The notes beneath the pieces were generated by a model that made no database searches, was not told the DNA's origin, and saw only the letters and a list, made by a program, of their open reading frames with translations. From Paracoccaceae bacterium (GTDB lineage Bacteria; Pseudomonadota; Alphaproteobacteria; Rhodobacterales; Rhodobacteraceae): 64,000 nucleotides of DNA. Every line of letters starts with the position of its first letter. The stretch's first letter is position 1. Location of the stretch: the NCBI GenBank assembly GCA_018223125.1, contig JAAEZA010000001.1, positions 4,922 through 68,921 of the forward strand, written 5' to 3'. Both the position numbers and the translations under genes were made by a program. This document shows, piece after piece, positions 28,442 to 38,300 of the stretch.

Positions 28442-29887
28442 ATGGTTAATATTAACTCTCATTTTGACGGCAGCAGTGACATTGAAAACGAGCCGGTTGG
28501 CGAAAACGACAGCGCGGATCTGACGTGGTCCGGTTATCTGCCGTTTTATTCAGTTTACGATGATAGCGACGGCCGGTTCTATAACGTTAACGCCAGTTTC
28601 AGCGGGTCGGACTGGACCGTGGCCTATATGGCGTTTCACGCCAAAGGCGGCAGCAAGGCGGTGATTTCCGACAGCGGGTCCAACACCAATATCGGCGTTC
28701 TGGCGCTGGGCGAAAATTCCGACATTGTGCTGAAAGGGACGCAGGTTAACTACATCGAAGGCTGGGGCGGGGTGCATGACATCACGCTTGGCTCCCGCTT
28801 CACGGAAACCGTCCGTCTTGGCGGTGACAGTGTCAAGCTCAAGGTCGGCTCCGGGGGCGCTAATACCATCGGTATCAATGCGGATGCGACCGTTGTTGTC
28901 GATGGCAGGGTCGAGACCATGAGCATCAGGGATGGCGATCATTCCATCCGCCTGAAATCAGGGCAGATCAAGTTTCTCGACCTTGGTGGCAATGACAACA
29001 CCGTGGTTCTTGAAGCGGACACAGATGTTAACGCAGCCCGCGCCTATACCGAAACCGGCCTGTCCAAGTTCGATATCAAGGACGGCGGCGATATGCGGGT
29101 TTTGACATCCAATGGCGGTGATTTGGAAATCACCATGGAAGGGTCCGGCCGCATCCGCAATATCGAAGCCTTTGAGGGTACTTTAAACCTGACCACGGAC
29201 GAGCGGTATGTTCAAAGTCTGGTGGTCTATGACTCTGTCGCGCAGATCAATATCGGGTCTGGCGGGATCGGGGCGATACAGATCGGCTCCGGTTCTGGCA
29301 TGTCGCATGTGATTTCGGCAGAGGGAAGTATCGACAGCCTGACCGTCTTCGGGGAAGATTCCGTGAAACTGGGCCTTGGCGACGGGGGGGTGGGCACTTT
29401 GCGCACCGGTAAGGGCAATGACAAGGTGAACGGGGGCAATGGAAATGTGGATTTCCTGAACACCCGCGACGGCAATGATACGGTTGTCACCGGCAGCGGT
29501 TATTTCGGTGTGATTCACACCGGTGAGGGGCGTGACAAGGTGACATTGAAGGGCGACGCAGGAACAATCCGGCTTGGCGGAGGCAATGACAAGTTCTTTG
29601 GCGGCAGCGAAGATGATTTTGTTGTGGGTGGTTCCGGCAACGACCTGATGAAAGGCGGCGGCGGAGAGGATATTTTCCTGTTTTCGCAAGATAGCGGCAA
29701 CGACAAGCTGCGCGCTTTCAAACAGGGGGACGACCTGATGTTGATCCACGGTCACGAAGGCGGATTTGATACTCTGTCCATCACCAAGGCGGGCCGCCAC
29801 AAGGTGATCGAACATGACGGCGGTACAATCAAATTGCTGGGATTGGGGAAAGCGGACATAACCGAGGACGATTTTTCGTTTATCTGA
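28442..29887 (+). CDS. RTX-type secreted protein with beta-helix-like repeats
   Basis: 481 residues, no signal peptide. The region about 80-320 is a run of short beta-rich repeats (GSGGANTIGI, GGNDNTVVL, GSGGIGAIQIGSGSGM) suggesting a parallel beta-helix. RTX-like Ca-binding repeats start at about 322 (GKGNDKVNGG) and are densest at 378-412 (GSGNDLMKGGGGEDIF). The tail ends TEDDFSFI, like a type I secretion signal. No enzymatic domain recognised. The ATG at 28442 has TAGGAAAG upstream. The 85 bp before it are A+T-rich, like those before the first RTX gene. Confidence 0.8.
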   Translation: MVNINSHFDGSSDIENEPVGENDSADLTWSGYLPFYSVYDDSDGRFYNVNASFSGSDWTVAYMAFHAKGGSKAVISDSGSNTNIGVLALGENSDIVLKGTQVNYIEGWGGVHDITLGSRFTETVRLGGDSVKLKVGSGGANTIGINADATVVVDGRVETMSIRDGDHSIRLKSGQIKFLDLGGNDNTVVLEADTDVNAARAYTETGLSKFDIKDGGDMRVLTSNGGDLEITMEGSGRIRNIEAFEGTLNLTTDERYVQSLVVYDSVAQINIGSGGIGAIQIGSGSGMSHVISAEGSIDSLTVFGEDSVKLGLGDGGVGTLRTGKGNDKVNGGNGNVDFLNTRDGNDTVVTGSGYFGVIHTGEGRDKVTLKGDAGTIRLGGGNDKFFGGSEDDFVVGGSGNDLMKGGGGEDIFLFSQDSGNDKLRAFKQGDDLMLIHGHEGGFDTLSITKAGRHKVIEHDGGTIKLLGLGKADITEDDFSFI

Positions 29888-29914
29888 CACAGGTTCGAGG
29901 TCTTCGAAGTTCGG

Positions 29915-29936
29915 GAGGCCGGGGTTCACCGGCCTC
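29915..29936 (+). terminator. Hairpin after second RTX gene
   Basis: Perfect 8-bp stem GAGGCCGG / CCGGCCTC with a GGTTCA loop, 28 bp past the stop. No T-run. Confidence 0.5.
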
Positions 29937-30062
29937 TGCAACATGTGTCCTGATTCAATTGGACGGTTGCGCTGAAACGAATCCACCCCAAAAAGCGTGT
30001 GCTTGATATGGCGTAGTCAGATTTGTTACGGCTGATGACCTGCTCTCCTGAAACGGATAATT

Positions 30063-30278
30063 GTGGAACAGCAAAAACAAATACTGCTTAAGCAGTTCTT
30101 GGGGCTTGGCGTTTCTATGGCTGGGCTGGAAAGTGTCGAGATTGGCGGGTTTGAAAGCTATTTGGATCAAGTGTTGAGTGAGGCTAAAGAGGCGTCGAAA
30201 GAGCACAAGGTGCCGCTGGCTGGGCGGTTGGAAAAGGCACGCGGCAAGTATTTGTTCAGACGGCGGGGAGGGGAGTAA
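30063..30278 (+). CDS. Small hypothetical protein
   Basis: 71 residues from a GTG start, mostly helical and charged, ending KYLFRRRGGE. No family recognised and no convincing ribosome site. It may be a real small gene or a remnant at the edge of an A+T-richer islet. The 175 bp before it hold no other gene, apart from a minus-strand frame I regard as non-coding. Confidence 0.35.
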   Translation: MEQQKQILLKQFLGLGVSMAGLESVEIGGFESYLDQVLSEAKEASKEHKVPLAGRLEKARGKYLFRRRGGE

Positions 30279-30562
30279 GCGGGATATTTTCCGCTACTGA
30301 GCTAGTGTCTGCTAAGCGCAGGAAGCACCATTTGCAAAGTCGCGGAATCTTGCAGCAGAATCGAGGCTTTATGCTGCATAAGCACAAGCAAAAGCCGCCC
30401 TTCGCCGCAGTTGCAGCCGTCAAACGTCACCGAAGAGAAACTGTGCTGGCAAAACCCTCGCTACCCAGTCCATGAGCAACAACCGCAGGCGGCCCAGAAG
30501 AAGATCGGGGCTTGGAACAAATCATTCATACAACCCAAGGAATATAGGGGATGCGGCTGTGA
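30279..30562. other. Gene-free stretch in islet
   Basis: No supported gene or strong hairpin. Short frames on both strands are broken by stops. The composition is mixed, with A-rich segments, and looks like degraded intergenic DNA. Confidence 0.4.
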
Positions 30563-31822
30563 TTACAACTGAAAGACGTTCACGACATTGACGCCCTTTA
30601 GTGGTCCCCACCATGGAAAGACCATTTGCGCGAAGTTCATGAAGAAACTATGGAGGACAATATGTTTATCAACCTCGTCGGCTTCGGTTTCCCACCATGT
30701 CGGGGATAGATAAACTGTGTCTGAGTTCGCGAAAACCAACTGTGGCAGGTACGCTGAAATAAGGTGAGGATCCAGTCTTCGTAGTTGCTCAATCAATTTA
30801 CTGGATATTCTATGAGATTTGTCATATCCAAACACAACGTATTGTTTTTCACCACTACAAAGAGATGTGAATGACATGTAGTTGTCTGAGGATGAGAACT
30901 TTCGAGGTGAGGATAACAAATTTCGGCTTATATCAAAGTGAACTGGGATAGCTCCCGCACCTACGAACGGAGCATATTCAAGCTCTAACACCAGATATCT
31001 GAACCGTTCCGCGAGACCGCAATGCCCTCTTTCAAATGATTCAATCCACCTATCCAGAGTTCTGAACGCAGCAATCCGCGTCTTCATGATCAGTGCCGAA
31101 CTAACTGGAATCAGTGGCTCTTCAAGATTTTTGGCAACATCATATGCCTTTGGCTCAGAAACTATTTTGGCCCTTTCTTGCAACTCAATGGCCCGGCGAT
31201 AACGCGTAAAGCAAATTGCCCTCCAGATTAGCTTGCTAACGGTCTCTCGGGTGACTGCAGCGTTTTTTTGCTCGGCTTCAGAAAACTGAGTGCTTTCACA
31301 GCTTTCACAGAATCCAGGGAAAGTAGAGGCATTCTTCCATCCTACCTTTTGAAGAAATTCTAAATCTTCATCTGGATGGACTTTGGTCTGAAAAACGGCA
31401 TTGCTTTTATCAACGATAGTAGACAGTATTTTGTTTCTTTGGATGACATGTGATTTTTTTATTGCAGCATTTTCACATCTGGGTGTACAGCAAGTGAAAT
31501 TAATATTCCTCGGTTTTTCCAGAGCATTAGCTACGGTGCGCTCCAGCCCGCGAACCTTATGGTGCCCGACAACCCCATCGTCATAGCTGTCTGTACTGAA
31601 GACTCCCATCTCTGGATGTAGCTGCCCTTTCTTCAAATACCTATCTGCTATCCGTACAGCTACTCTGGCAGCTTCATATGGGTCGGCAATGGCTTCGATC
31701 TTGTTGGCTACATCGCACAAGGGAAGGAAGTCTTCTGCGTACCGCTCTATTGAAACTGGCCTTTCAAGACTGTCGCGATAGCCAAACATGGGATCGCTCA
31801 AAAACTCATTTACATCATTCAT
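30563..31822 (-). CDS. Unrecognised Cys/His-motif protein in A+T-richer islet
   Basis: I do not recognise this family. From the ATG at 31822 (GGAAA upstream) the protein has 419 residues; the frame also has a GTG at 31915 and stays open further up. A putative zinc site is visible: CCTPRC at 111-116, a Ser-His pair in KKSHVIQRN (124-125), then FPGFCESC with Cys172 and Cys175. This Cys4/SH-I-Q/FC layout recalls HNH-like or zinc-binding domains of uncharacterised accessory proteins, but no nuclease signature is certain. The C-terminal half (about 200-419) is mixed alpha/beta without motifs. Base and codon use are clearly A+T-richer than the neighbours. It lies next to tRNA-Arg, consistent with horizontal transfer. 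Confidence 0.75.
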   Translation of the reverse strand: MNDVNEFLSDPMFGYRDSLERPVSIERYAEDFLPLCDVANKIEAIADPYEAARVAVRIADRYLKKGQLHPEMGVFSTDSYDDGVVGHHKVRGLERTVANALEKPRNINFTCCTPRCENAAIKKSHVIQRNKILSTIVDKSNAVFQTKVHPDEDLEFLQKVGWKNASTFPGFCESCESTQFSEAEQKNAAVTRETVSKLIWRAICFTRYRRAIELQERAKIVSEPKAYDVAKNLEEPLIPVSSALIMKTRIAAFRTLDRWIESFERGHCGLAERFRYLVLELEYAPFVGAGAIPVHFDISRNLLSSPRKFSSSDNYMSFTSLCSGEKQYVVFGYDKSHRISSKLIEQLRRLDPHLISAYLPQLVFANSDTVYLSPTWWETEADEVDKHIVLHSFFMNFAQMVFPWWGPLKGVNVVNVFQL

Positions 31823-32364
31823 AAACGATATTTCCGACGGGATTTTTGCACAATAAGTGCCACAGACAGATTGATTTGCACAGGGAATAATTGTACCGAC
31901 AAACCTCCTCCGCACCGAAAAACTAGCATCAAAGTTTGTGCGATCGGAAGACCGCAGTGAATTGTTGTTGAGAACAATTACGTCAACCTCAGATGGACTT
32001 GTAAGGTCTGCTCCCCGCGCTTCGCTGACATCCGACCTGGGCGCAGCATCAGCGAAAGCCTCCGCCGCGTGCTGAATGGCAGCTGTCGGGAAGCCTTTAA
32101 CACATGCAGCAGAGATTTCGCTGCATCTCGCATGAATGTCGTGTTTGGGCTGCGAGCGGCCGTGATCGCGAATTTCATACGCTAGATTCTGGGGTTACCT
32201 TTAGATCACAGTTCTAAGTGCAAATATAAAACAGCTTCAGTAGGCAATCCGAAGAAATTAGAAAATTTATCTCATGACAATAAACGCTGATAGCATTTGC
32301 CGAACTGGTGGTGAACCGGCCAAAAATGCCGATCACTAGAAACCCGCTAAGTCATTGAAATTAT
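31823..32364. other. Region between the islet protein and tRNA-Arg
   Basis: In the reading frame of the islet protein the minus strand stays open from just inside a TGA near 32205 for over 100 codons, but it contains no ATG, GTG or TTG until 31915. A 66-codon frame (31978-32178, minus) in another register has a plausible ATG but no recognised product. GGAGGAGG lies around 31907-31914. Either an upstream domain has lost its start, or the openness is chance. 32220-32364 is A+T-rich and empty. Confidence 0.4.
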
Positions 32365-32441
<77 letters not shown>

Positions 32442-32547
32442 CTGAGACGGGGGTATAGGGGGTTCTTAGCGCAGGTTCAATTGGGTTTTTAGGGGTTTGC
32501 CGGTTTTTTTCTTGTTGGCATTGCAGCAGGCGTTTTCCGTTGCAACG

Positions 32548-33174
32548 CTAATTTCCGATGTCGATCAGACCTTCGCGAACGGCACGGATCAGCAGGCTCG
32601 CTGTGGAATTGACACCAAGTTTGCGCATCAGAGCGGTGCGGTGGCTGTCTACTGTTTTGGGACTGATATTCAGTTTCTCGGCTGATTTCGCGTTGGTTAG
32701 CCCGTCGGCGATACAATTCAGGACCTCTATTTCCCGGTGGGACAGGTTTGCAGAGTCTCGGGGCTCGCGTATCTGCGCTGCTGTTGCCGGACAGGTGACG
32801 CACTCTCCGGCAAGAATGCGCAAGAAACCGGCACAAAGCAGCGTAGGGTCGCTGCTCTTTTGAAATAATCCGTGCACGCCAGCATCACGCAACCGGTGCA
32901 AGAGTTTCACGTTCGATGTACCGGTGACGAGCGCAGTCTTCGTATCTGGCGACCACCGTGACACTTCAAGAAAAACGTCGAGTCCGTTTACATCGGGCAT
33001 GGCGTAATCAAGGACCATAAGATCCGGGGAGAGCTTTCGTGCCAGCCCGATAGCCTCCAACCCGCTGGTGCTGGTACCAACAACTTCAAAGCGGGCATGA
33101 TCGCGCAAAACCTGTTCCAGACCACCCACGGTGATCGCATGATCGTCTACGATAAGAACTCTACTGGCTATAAT
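32548..33174 (-). CDS. NarL/LuxR-type response regulator with probable ATT start
   Basis: A transcription factor with a receiver and a LuxR-type HTH. The first standard start in the frame, GTG at 33129, would cut the receiver short (193 residues). The frame continues upstream to a TAG at 33187 and encodes VLIVDDHAITVGGLEQVL, a typical first strand with the acidic pair. From ATT at 33174, preceded by AGGGAAA with 7-base spacing, the protein has 208 residues, with phospho-acceptor Asp56 (VLDYAMPD), Thr in ALVTGTS, Lys in LFQKSS, and HTH at about 145-200 (LSHREIEVL...KTVDSHR). Divergent from a histidine kinase, the likely partner. A frameshift or sequence error is the main alternative to the ATT start. 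Confidence 0.82.
   Translation of the reverse strand: MIASRVLIVDDHAITVGGLEQVLRDHARFEVVGTSTSGLEAIGLARKLSPDLMVLDYAMPDVNGLDVFLEVSRWSPDTKTALVTGTSNVKLLHRLRDAGVHGLFQKSSDPTLLCAGFLRILAGECVTCPATAAQIREPRDSANLSHREIEVLNCIADGLTNAKSAEKLNISPKTVDSHRTALMRKLGVNSTASLLIRAVREGLIDIGN
33169..33174 (+). promoter_or_regulatory. Candidate -10 box for the histidine kinase gene
   Basis: A perfect TATAAT 29 bases before the kinase ATG; only a weak -35 lies at the expected distance. On the other strand the same six bases are the ATT-ATA codons at which the response regulator is proposed to start. Confidence 0.45.
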
Positions 33175-33202
33175 CTCAACGTTTCCCTAATCTGGGGCCA
33201 TT

Positions 33203-35197
33203 ATGGCCAGAAAAACATGCCGAATTTTAATTAGTTTATATTTGTTTTTAATCTGTCTAAGTGCAGGTTCTGTTGTTACAGCCCAGACTATCAAGCCTTA
33301 TCTGCTTTCAAAAGCCCCTTCACAGGCAGAGATGCGGGGGCATGTCGAGTATTATCTGGACCATGACGGATCGCTCGGTATCGCCGAAATTACAAGCGAT
33401 CCGATCCGTAGCAATTTCAAGCCTCTGGAAACCAAAACTGCGGAATTCGGGTATACCAAAGCCACGATCTGGTTGCGGTTTACGGTGAAATCCCTACCGG
33501 ATGCGCCCACGGACTGGCGGCTGCATTTCCGAGAGAACTTCCTGCAGGTACTGGAACTGTATCAGGTTCCGCCGGATGGGACGCCTGTTCTTCTGGAACA
33601 GCATCAGCCGGATTCGCCGTTCTCGGACCGCTCCGTCCGCTATCCCGAACTGGTGGTCGCATTTTCTCTTCCGAAGGAAGAAATCCACCAGTTTTTGCTG
33701 AAGTATCGCTCCGGCGGATCAAGCCAGTTGTCGTTTGCGCTTCGTTCTGCGCAAGAGTTCAACGCCCTCGCAGCGCGTAAAACTGCTAAGAATTTTATCT
33801 ATTACGGGATGTTGCTGTTGCTGGTCCTGATCGCTTTTGCCGCGTTCGTTGCGACCCGACAGGTAATTTTTGCTGCCTATAGTGCCTTTGCAGGCTTCGG
33901 GCTGCTTTTTATCATGCACGGTGATGGCAATGCCTTTCAGTACCTCTGGCCGGGTTTACCTTTATTTAACGGATATTCGTCAATAGTGCTCGGGACAGGT
34001 CTGATTGCTTCGGGGGCAAATTTTACGCGGTTGTTCCTGTCCACACGGGAATACCATCCCTGGCTGGACAAGGTATTGCTCGTGCTGATCCTCGGTGTGT
34101 TCGCTCTGGTTGCTTCAACTGTGGCGGTGGATACGCAGGCGGTCAAAAAAATTCTTGTGCTGCTGGCACTCTGCGCGGCGGTCCTGTTCACAACGTCGGG
34201 GATCATCGCGGCGCGAAAGCGTTTCAAGGAAGTGCGGTTTTTCGCAATTGCATGGTTCGGCGCCGTTATTTCCAGCGCCATCATGACATCCCGCCACTGG
34301 TTCGGGATCGAGATTTCGGAAGAGGTGCAATTCGACAGCATGCGTATTGTCTTTGTTATGGATGCGGCTTTGATGGGGGCAGCGATCCTCGACCGGTTCA
34401 ATCAGATGCGCCAGGCGCGTGCGCACGCTCTGGAGGTTAGCCTGAATGAAGCGGAACGGAATCTGAAGATGTCCCGCCGTTTGCGGGATCTTGAGACAAA
34501 ATACGCACTGGCCCTGAAGTTTGCCGAAAACTCTAGCCGGCGTATCGCTGATACGGTGCATGATCTAAGGCAACCGCTCCACGCGCTTCGATTGAATATC
34601 CAACAGATGGTCGATGGTCAGGTTACTGGCGGGCATGGGGACAGGGGCGCTCGGATAGAGGAGACTTTCACCTATCTGGAAGAGCTCGTGTCTCGGAAGC
34701 TGGACCTTGAAGTGGAAGAGTTTGGCGCAAACGAACCTGAAGGGGTGCCCGACACTGTTGTCATGGAAGAGGTGCTGCGCACGGTAAAGGAAATGTTTGC
34801 GCCGGAAGCGGCCGCGAAAGGGATTTCCTTGCGCTGTGTGTCCAGCAGTGCCGTGGTGAAGCTGCCGCCCCTTGATGTGATGCGTATCGTGACCAATCTG
34901 GTGTCTAACAGCATCAAATATACAAATGAGGGCAAGGTTCTATTCGGTGTGCGCCACCGTGAGGGAACCGTTTGGCTTGAAGTGTATGACACAGGAGACG
35001 GGCTGTCGCCGGAGTTGCTGGAGCGGATGCAAATGCGTACCGTTCGCGGAGAAACGACAGGCGATACCGATGGCCACGGATTGGGGCTGTCCATCGTGCA
35101 ATCGCTTGTTGAAAAGCACGGTTTACGGCTGAAGTCACGCTTGCTGCACAGCGGCGGAAGCTGCGTTTCCGTCCTGCTCGCCCCATCAAATCTCTAA
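33203..35197 (+). CDS. 7TMR-DISM sensor histidine kinase
   Basis: 664 residues. Signal peptide (1-28), periplasmic 7TMR-DISM extracellular domain (about 40-185), seven transmembrane segments (about 197-395), coiled coil (about 400-445), then the kinase core: H-box with His453 in VHDLRQPLHAL, N-box with Asn569 (LVSNSIKYT), DTGDGLS and GHGLGLSIVQ. This DISM layout usually senses a periplasmic ligand, often a carbohydrate; the ligand is unknown here. It diverges from the response regulator with 28 bp between the proposed starts, and is followed 139 bp later by the large RTX gene, a plausible target. Confidence 0.92.
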   Translation: MARKTCRILISLYLFLICLSAGSVVTAQTIKPYLLSKAPSQAEMRGHVEYYLDHDGSLGIAEITSDPIRSNFKPLETKTAEFGYTKATIWLRFTVKSLPDAPTDWRLHFRENFLQVLELYQVPPDGTPVLLEQHQPDSPFSDRSVRYPELVVAFSLPKEEIHQFLLKYRSGGSSQLSFALRSAQEFNALAARKTAKNFIYYGMLLLLVLIAFAAFVATRQVIFAAYSAFAGFGLLFIMHGDGNAFQYLWPGLPLFNGYSSIVLGTGLIASGANFTRLFLSTREYHPWLDKVLLVLILGVFALVASTVAVDTQAVKKILVLLALCAAVLFTTSGIIAARKRFKEVRFFAIAWFGAVISSAIMTSRHWFGIEISEEVQFDSMRIVFVMDAALMGAAILDRFNQMRQARAHALEVSLNEAERNLKMSRRLRDLETKYALALKFAENSSRRIADTVHDLRQPLHALRLNIQQMVDGQVTGGHGDRGARIEETFTYLEELVSRKLDLEVEEFGANEPEGVPDTVVMEEVLRTVKEMFAPEAAAKGISLRCVSSSAVVKLPPLDVMRIVTNLVSNSIKYTNEGKVLFGVRHREGTVWLEVYDTGDGLSPELLERMQMRTVRGETTGDTDGHGLGLSIVQSLVEKHGLRLKSRLLHSGGSCVSVLLAPSNL

Positions 35198-35336
35198 CCC
35201 TCTCTCAAAAATGGGGTGATCACCTGATATCCGGTACGGGTATTTCCGGTTAACCTGGGGTAAGGTACGCCATTTCTGTGCCGGATTTTATTCATTTACA
35301 CAGGGCATTTGTCCGAAAGATATTGGGAGAAAACCG

Positions 35337-38300
35337 ATGGGAGCCGGCGCAGAATTAAAAGCTTTTGATGAAAATCTTGGGGAGACACGAAGAAATGTGA
35401 TCGGGGCGCGTTCAGAGGTTCGCGAAATCCGGCAGGATGTGAAGTTCGCGCGACAAGCGCTTGAATACGCCACAAAAATAGAGAAGCAGGCAGACGATTT
35501 TGGCAAGCAGGTGGATGCCATGTTGCTGACTGTCAAGATTATGAGCAATGCCGGTCCGCTGAAATCTGTCGCCAAGGTTGCTAAGGTTGTTCTGGAAAAG
35601 GTAAAGTCGGTTGCCGACAAGCTTGAAGAAAAAGCTCATGATCTTCGGATCAAGATCGAAGAAGGCAAATACATCGAGAAACTCAAGAATGCGGAAAAGA
35701 AGCTTTCCGCGCTTGAGGCGAAAATGCTTAACGTCGCAATTAAAGTCTATGAGGTGGAGAGTTTCACCGAAGAGATGGTCGATACCTTCGATACTGTGGA
35801 TGAAATCGACGGACCGGAACATGATACGTTAAAACCGCTTTCAGATACCGCTGAAGTCTTCACAGATCCGCTGAACGATGTGCTTGAAACGCTGAACGGA
35901 ACTTATGACACGCTGAAAGCGGAACTGGACGCCTTTACCGATGCCTTTAAAGTAGGTGGTCTGAACGCCTTGGTGACTGTTGCGGGCAAGTTTCAGGCAG
36001 TTGCCAGCAGCCTGTCGTTTCTCAAGAAACCGCTGGCGATCGTTTATTCCAAGTTGAAACCCATTGAGCCGATACTCGACGCGATTGGCTTTGTTTTCAA
36101 GATTACGGTGGAGCCGGTGCTCGATTGGATCATGGAGAAAACGGGAATCAACAAGCTGTTGGACAAGCTGACCGACAAGATTTCCGCTGCCCTTCCTGAC
36201 GTGGATGCCCTGAACGGGCTGGAAGCAAAAATGGATGAGATCTTCGCAGAATTCGGTGAATTGGGTGATCTCTTTGCTGTTGAAGGCTGGGATATCGATT
36301 TGGACGGGTTTCTTGATGACTTTGTTAGCAGAATTTCTGACGAATTCGGCAATGAGCCCACGGACCGCCTGATCCTCGGGACCGAGAATGCGGATGAATT
36401 GGAGGGCACCGAATTTTCCGATGTTATCAACGCGCGCGCAGGCAATGACACCGTAACTGCGGGGGCTGGCGATGATCTGATTTTTGCAACGCAGGGGAAC
36501 GACACAATTTACGGGGGTGCAGGAGACAGGGACTCCTTGCGCTTTTCCGGTGTTCTGTCGGAATATACCTTTGTCAGTACGGAAGACGGCACTGGCATCG
36601 TCTTTTTTCACCAAAATCCTGCGGATGCTTATTTCACTCAGGGATATGAAACCGTTTACGGGGTAGAGGATTTCTACTTCGGGCTCGACCATTTCACGTA
36701 CAAGGAATTGATAGAAAACGTAAAAATAGCGGAAAGCGCCGTGCTGGAGGGGACTGAAAAGACCGATTTCCTGTACGGGGGCGCGTTCCCCACAACGATC
36801 TACGGATATGGTAGCGATGACCGCATCACAGGGTCTGACTTTGTGGACACAATCTATGGCGGTGACGGGGATGACGTCATAATTGCAAGCGGCGGGGCGG
36901 ATGCGGTCTTTGGCGGCGCTGGCAATGACACCTGGCTGTTTCCGGTTGATCCCGATGGCAGTTCCACGGTTGTCGTGGATCTGGTCGAAGGGACGGCTTG
37001 GGACGGTCGCGACCATGACGCTCTGGATGGGATCGAGAATATTATCGTGCGGGATTCCCGCACTGTCCGCTTGCGGGGCGATGAGCTTGCCAACCGGTTG
37101 GTTGGCAACGATGGTGACGATTACATTGACGGTCGAAACGGCAACGACCGGATCTTCGGCGGCGATGGCAAGGACGTTCTGGTTGGCGGGCTTGGACAGG
37201 ACAGCCTGTTCGGAGGCGCGCATTTTGACCAGTTGGTTGGGGGTGGCACGCCCGAAGACGGTCTGGGTGATTTTTTCGACGGAGGAGAGGGCAGCGACAG
37301 GCTGACCTATTCGCCGGAAGACTTGCGCTTCGGCTCGTTCGAGCGGGTCGATCCGCAGCCGGATACGGGGAGCCTTCGGATTTACGGAGGCGAAGGTCGT
37401 GTGGAACGTCTGGCCGAAGATGGCAGTGTTCTGGCAACCGATATATTTGTGAATGTGTCAAAAGTGACCGGCGGGTCGGAGTCCGATACGCTCTACGGGG
37501 CCTCCAATCCGGATAACATGAGCGTCCAGATCGACGGCGGCGCGGGGGACGATGTTTTGTTCTCCAACGGCGCGCCACTGGTCGCTGGTGGCGACGGGGA
37601 TGACCTGATTCAACTGACCTTGCCGGATGCCATTTACAACAGCACCAATTTTGACGGCGGCGGCGGTTATGACACGCTGGACACCCGCACGTTGGAGGAG
37701 GCGCGGTTTTATCTGCGTAAGGTTGGTGCCATCGGGTCCAGTTTCCGTGGCTTTGATGCGTCGGAAAGCAGCGAACTGGGGGTCGAGGATGATTTGGCAG
37801 AAACCTACGCATCCCAACTGTTTAGCGGCACGTTGAACGGGATCGAACGGCTGTATCTCGGGGATCTTGCAGATGAAGTGCAACTGCTCGGGAATGAGCG
37901 GATGACAATTTATGGTGGTGGCGGGAATGATATCCTGATCCGCGATCCTTCGACTGACGGGTCGACCTTCGGTGAACTCTACGGCGGTGAAGGTGACGAC
38001 TACATGCGCTTGCGGGATTTCGGCTTTCTGTTCGGGGGCGCAGGTAAGGACACCATGATTGTCGCATCCGGCGGAAGCGGCAATGATATGACGGTCGATG
38101 GCGGCGCGGATGATGATCTGCTTCAGGTACAGCGCTTTCGCGGCGAACTTGTGGGAGGCACAGGATATGACCGTCTGCAATTCGATCTCAGCAGTCATTC
38201 CACGGCACCACGGACCGTGACTGTCGATCTGGATGCCGGAACAATTTCGGCAGAAGGCGGCAGCAATGAAATCACGGCCACTGTGTCCGGATTCGAGGAA

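Noticed and set aside
29900-30100. Duplicated tRNA-Arg 3' end (attachment site) at the far side of the islet
   Set aside because: No copy of the GTTCGAATCCTCTCGGGTGC end was found there, and no integrase is present, so site-specific integration is not shown.
29955-30206. 83-codon minus-strand frame at the islet edge, looking like a transposase remnant
   Set aside because: No transposase motif or inverted terminal repeats could be identified; left as non-coding.
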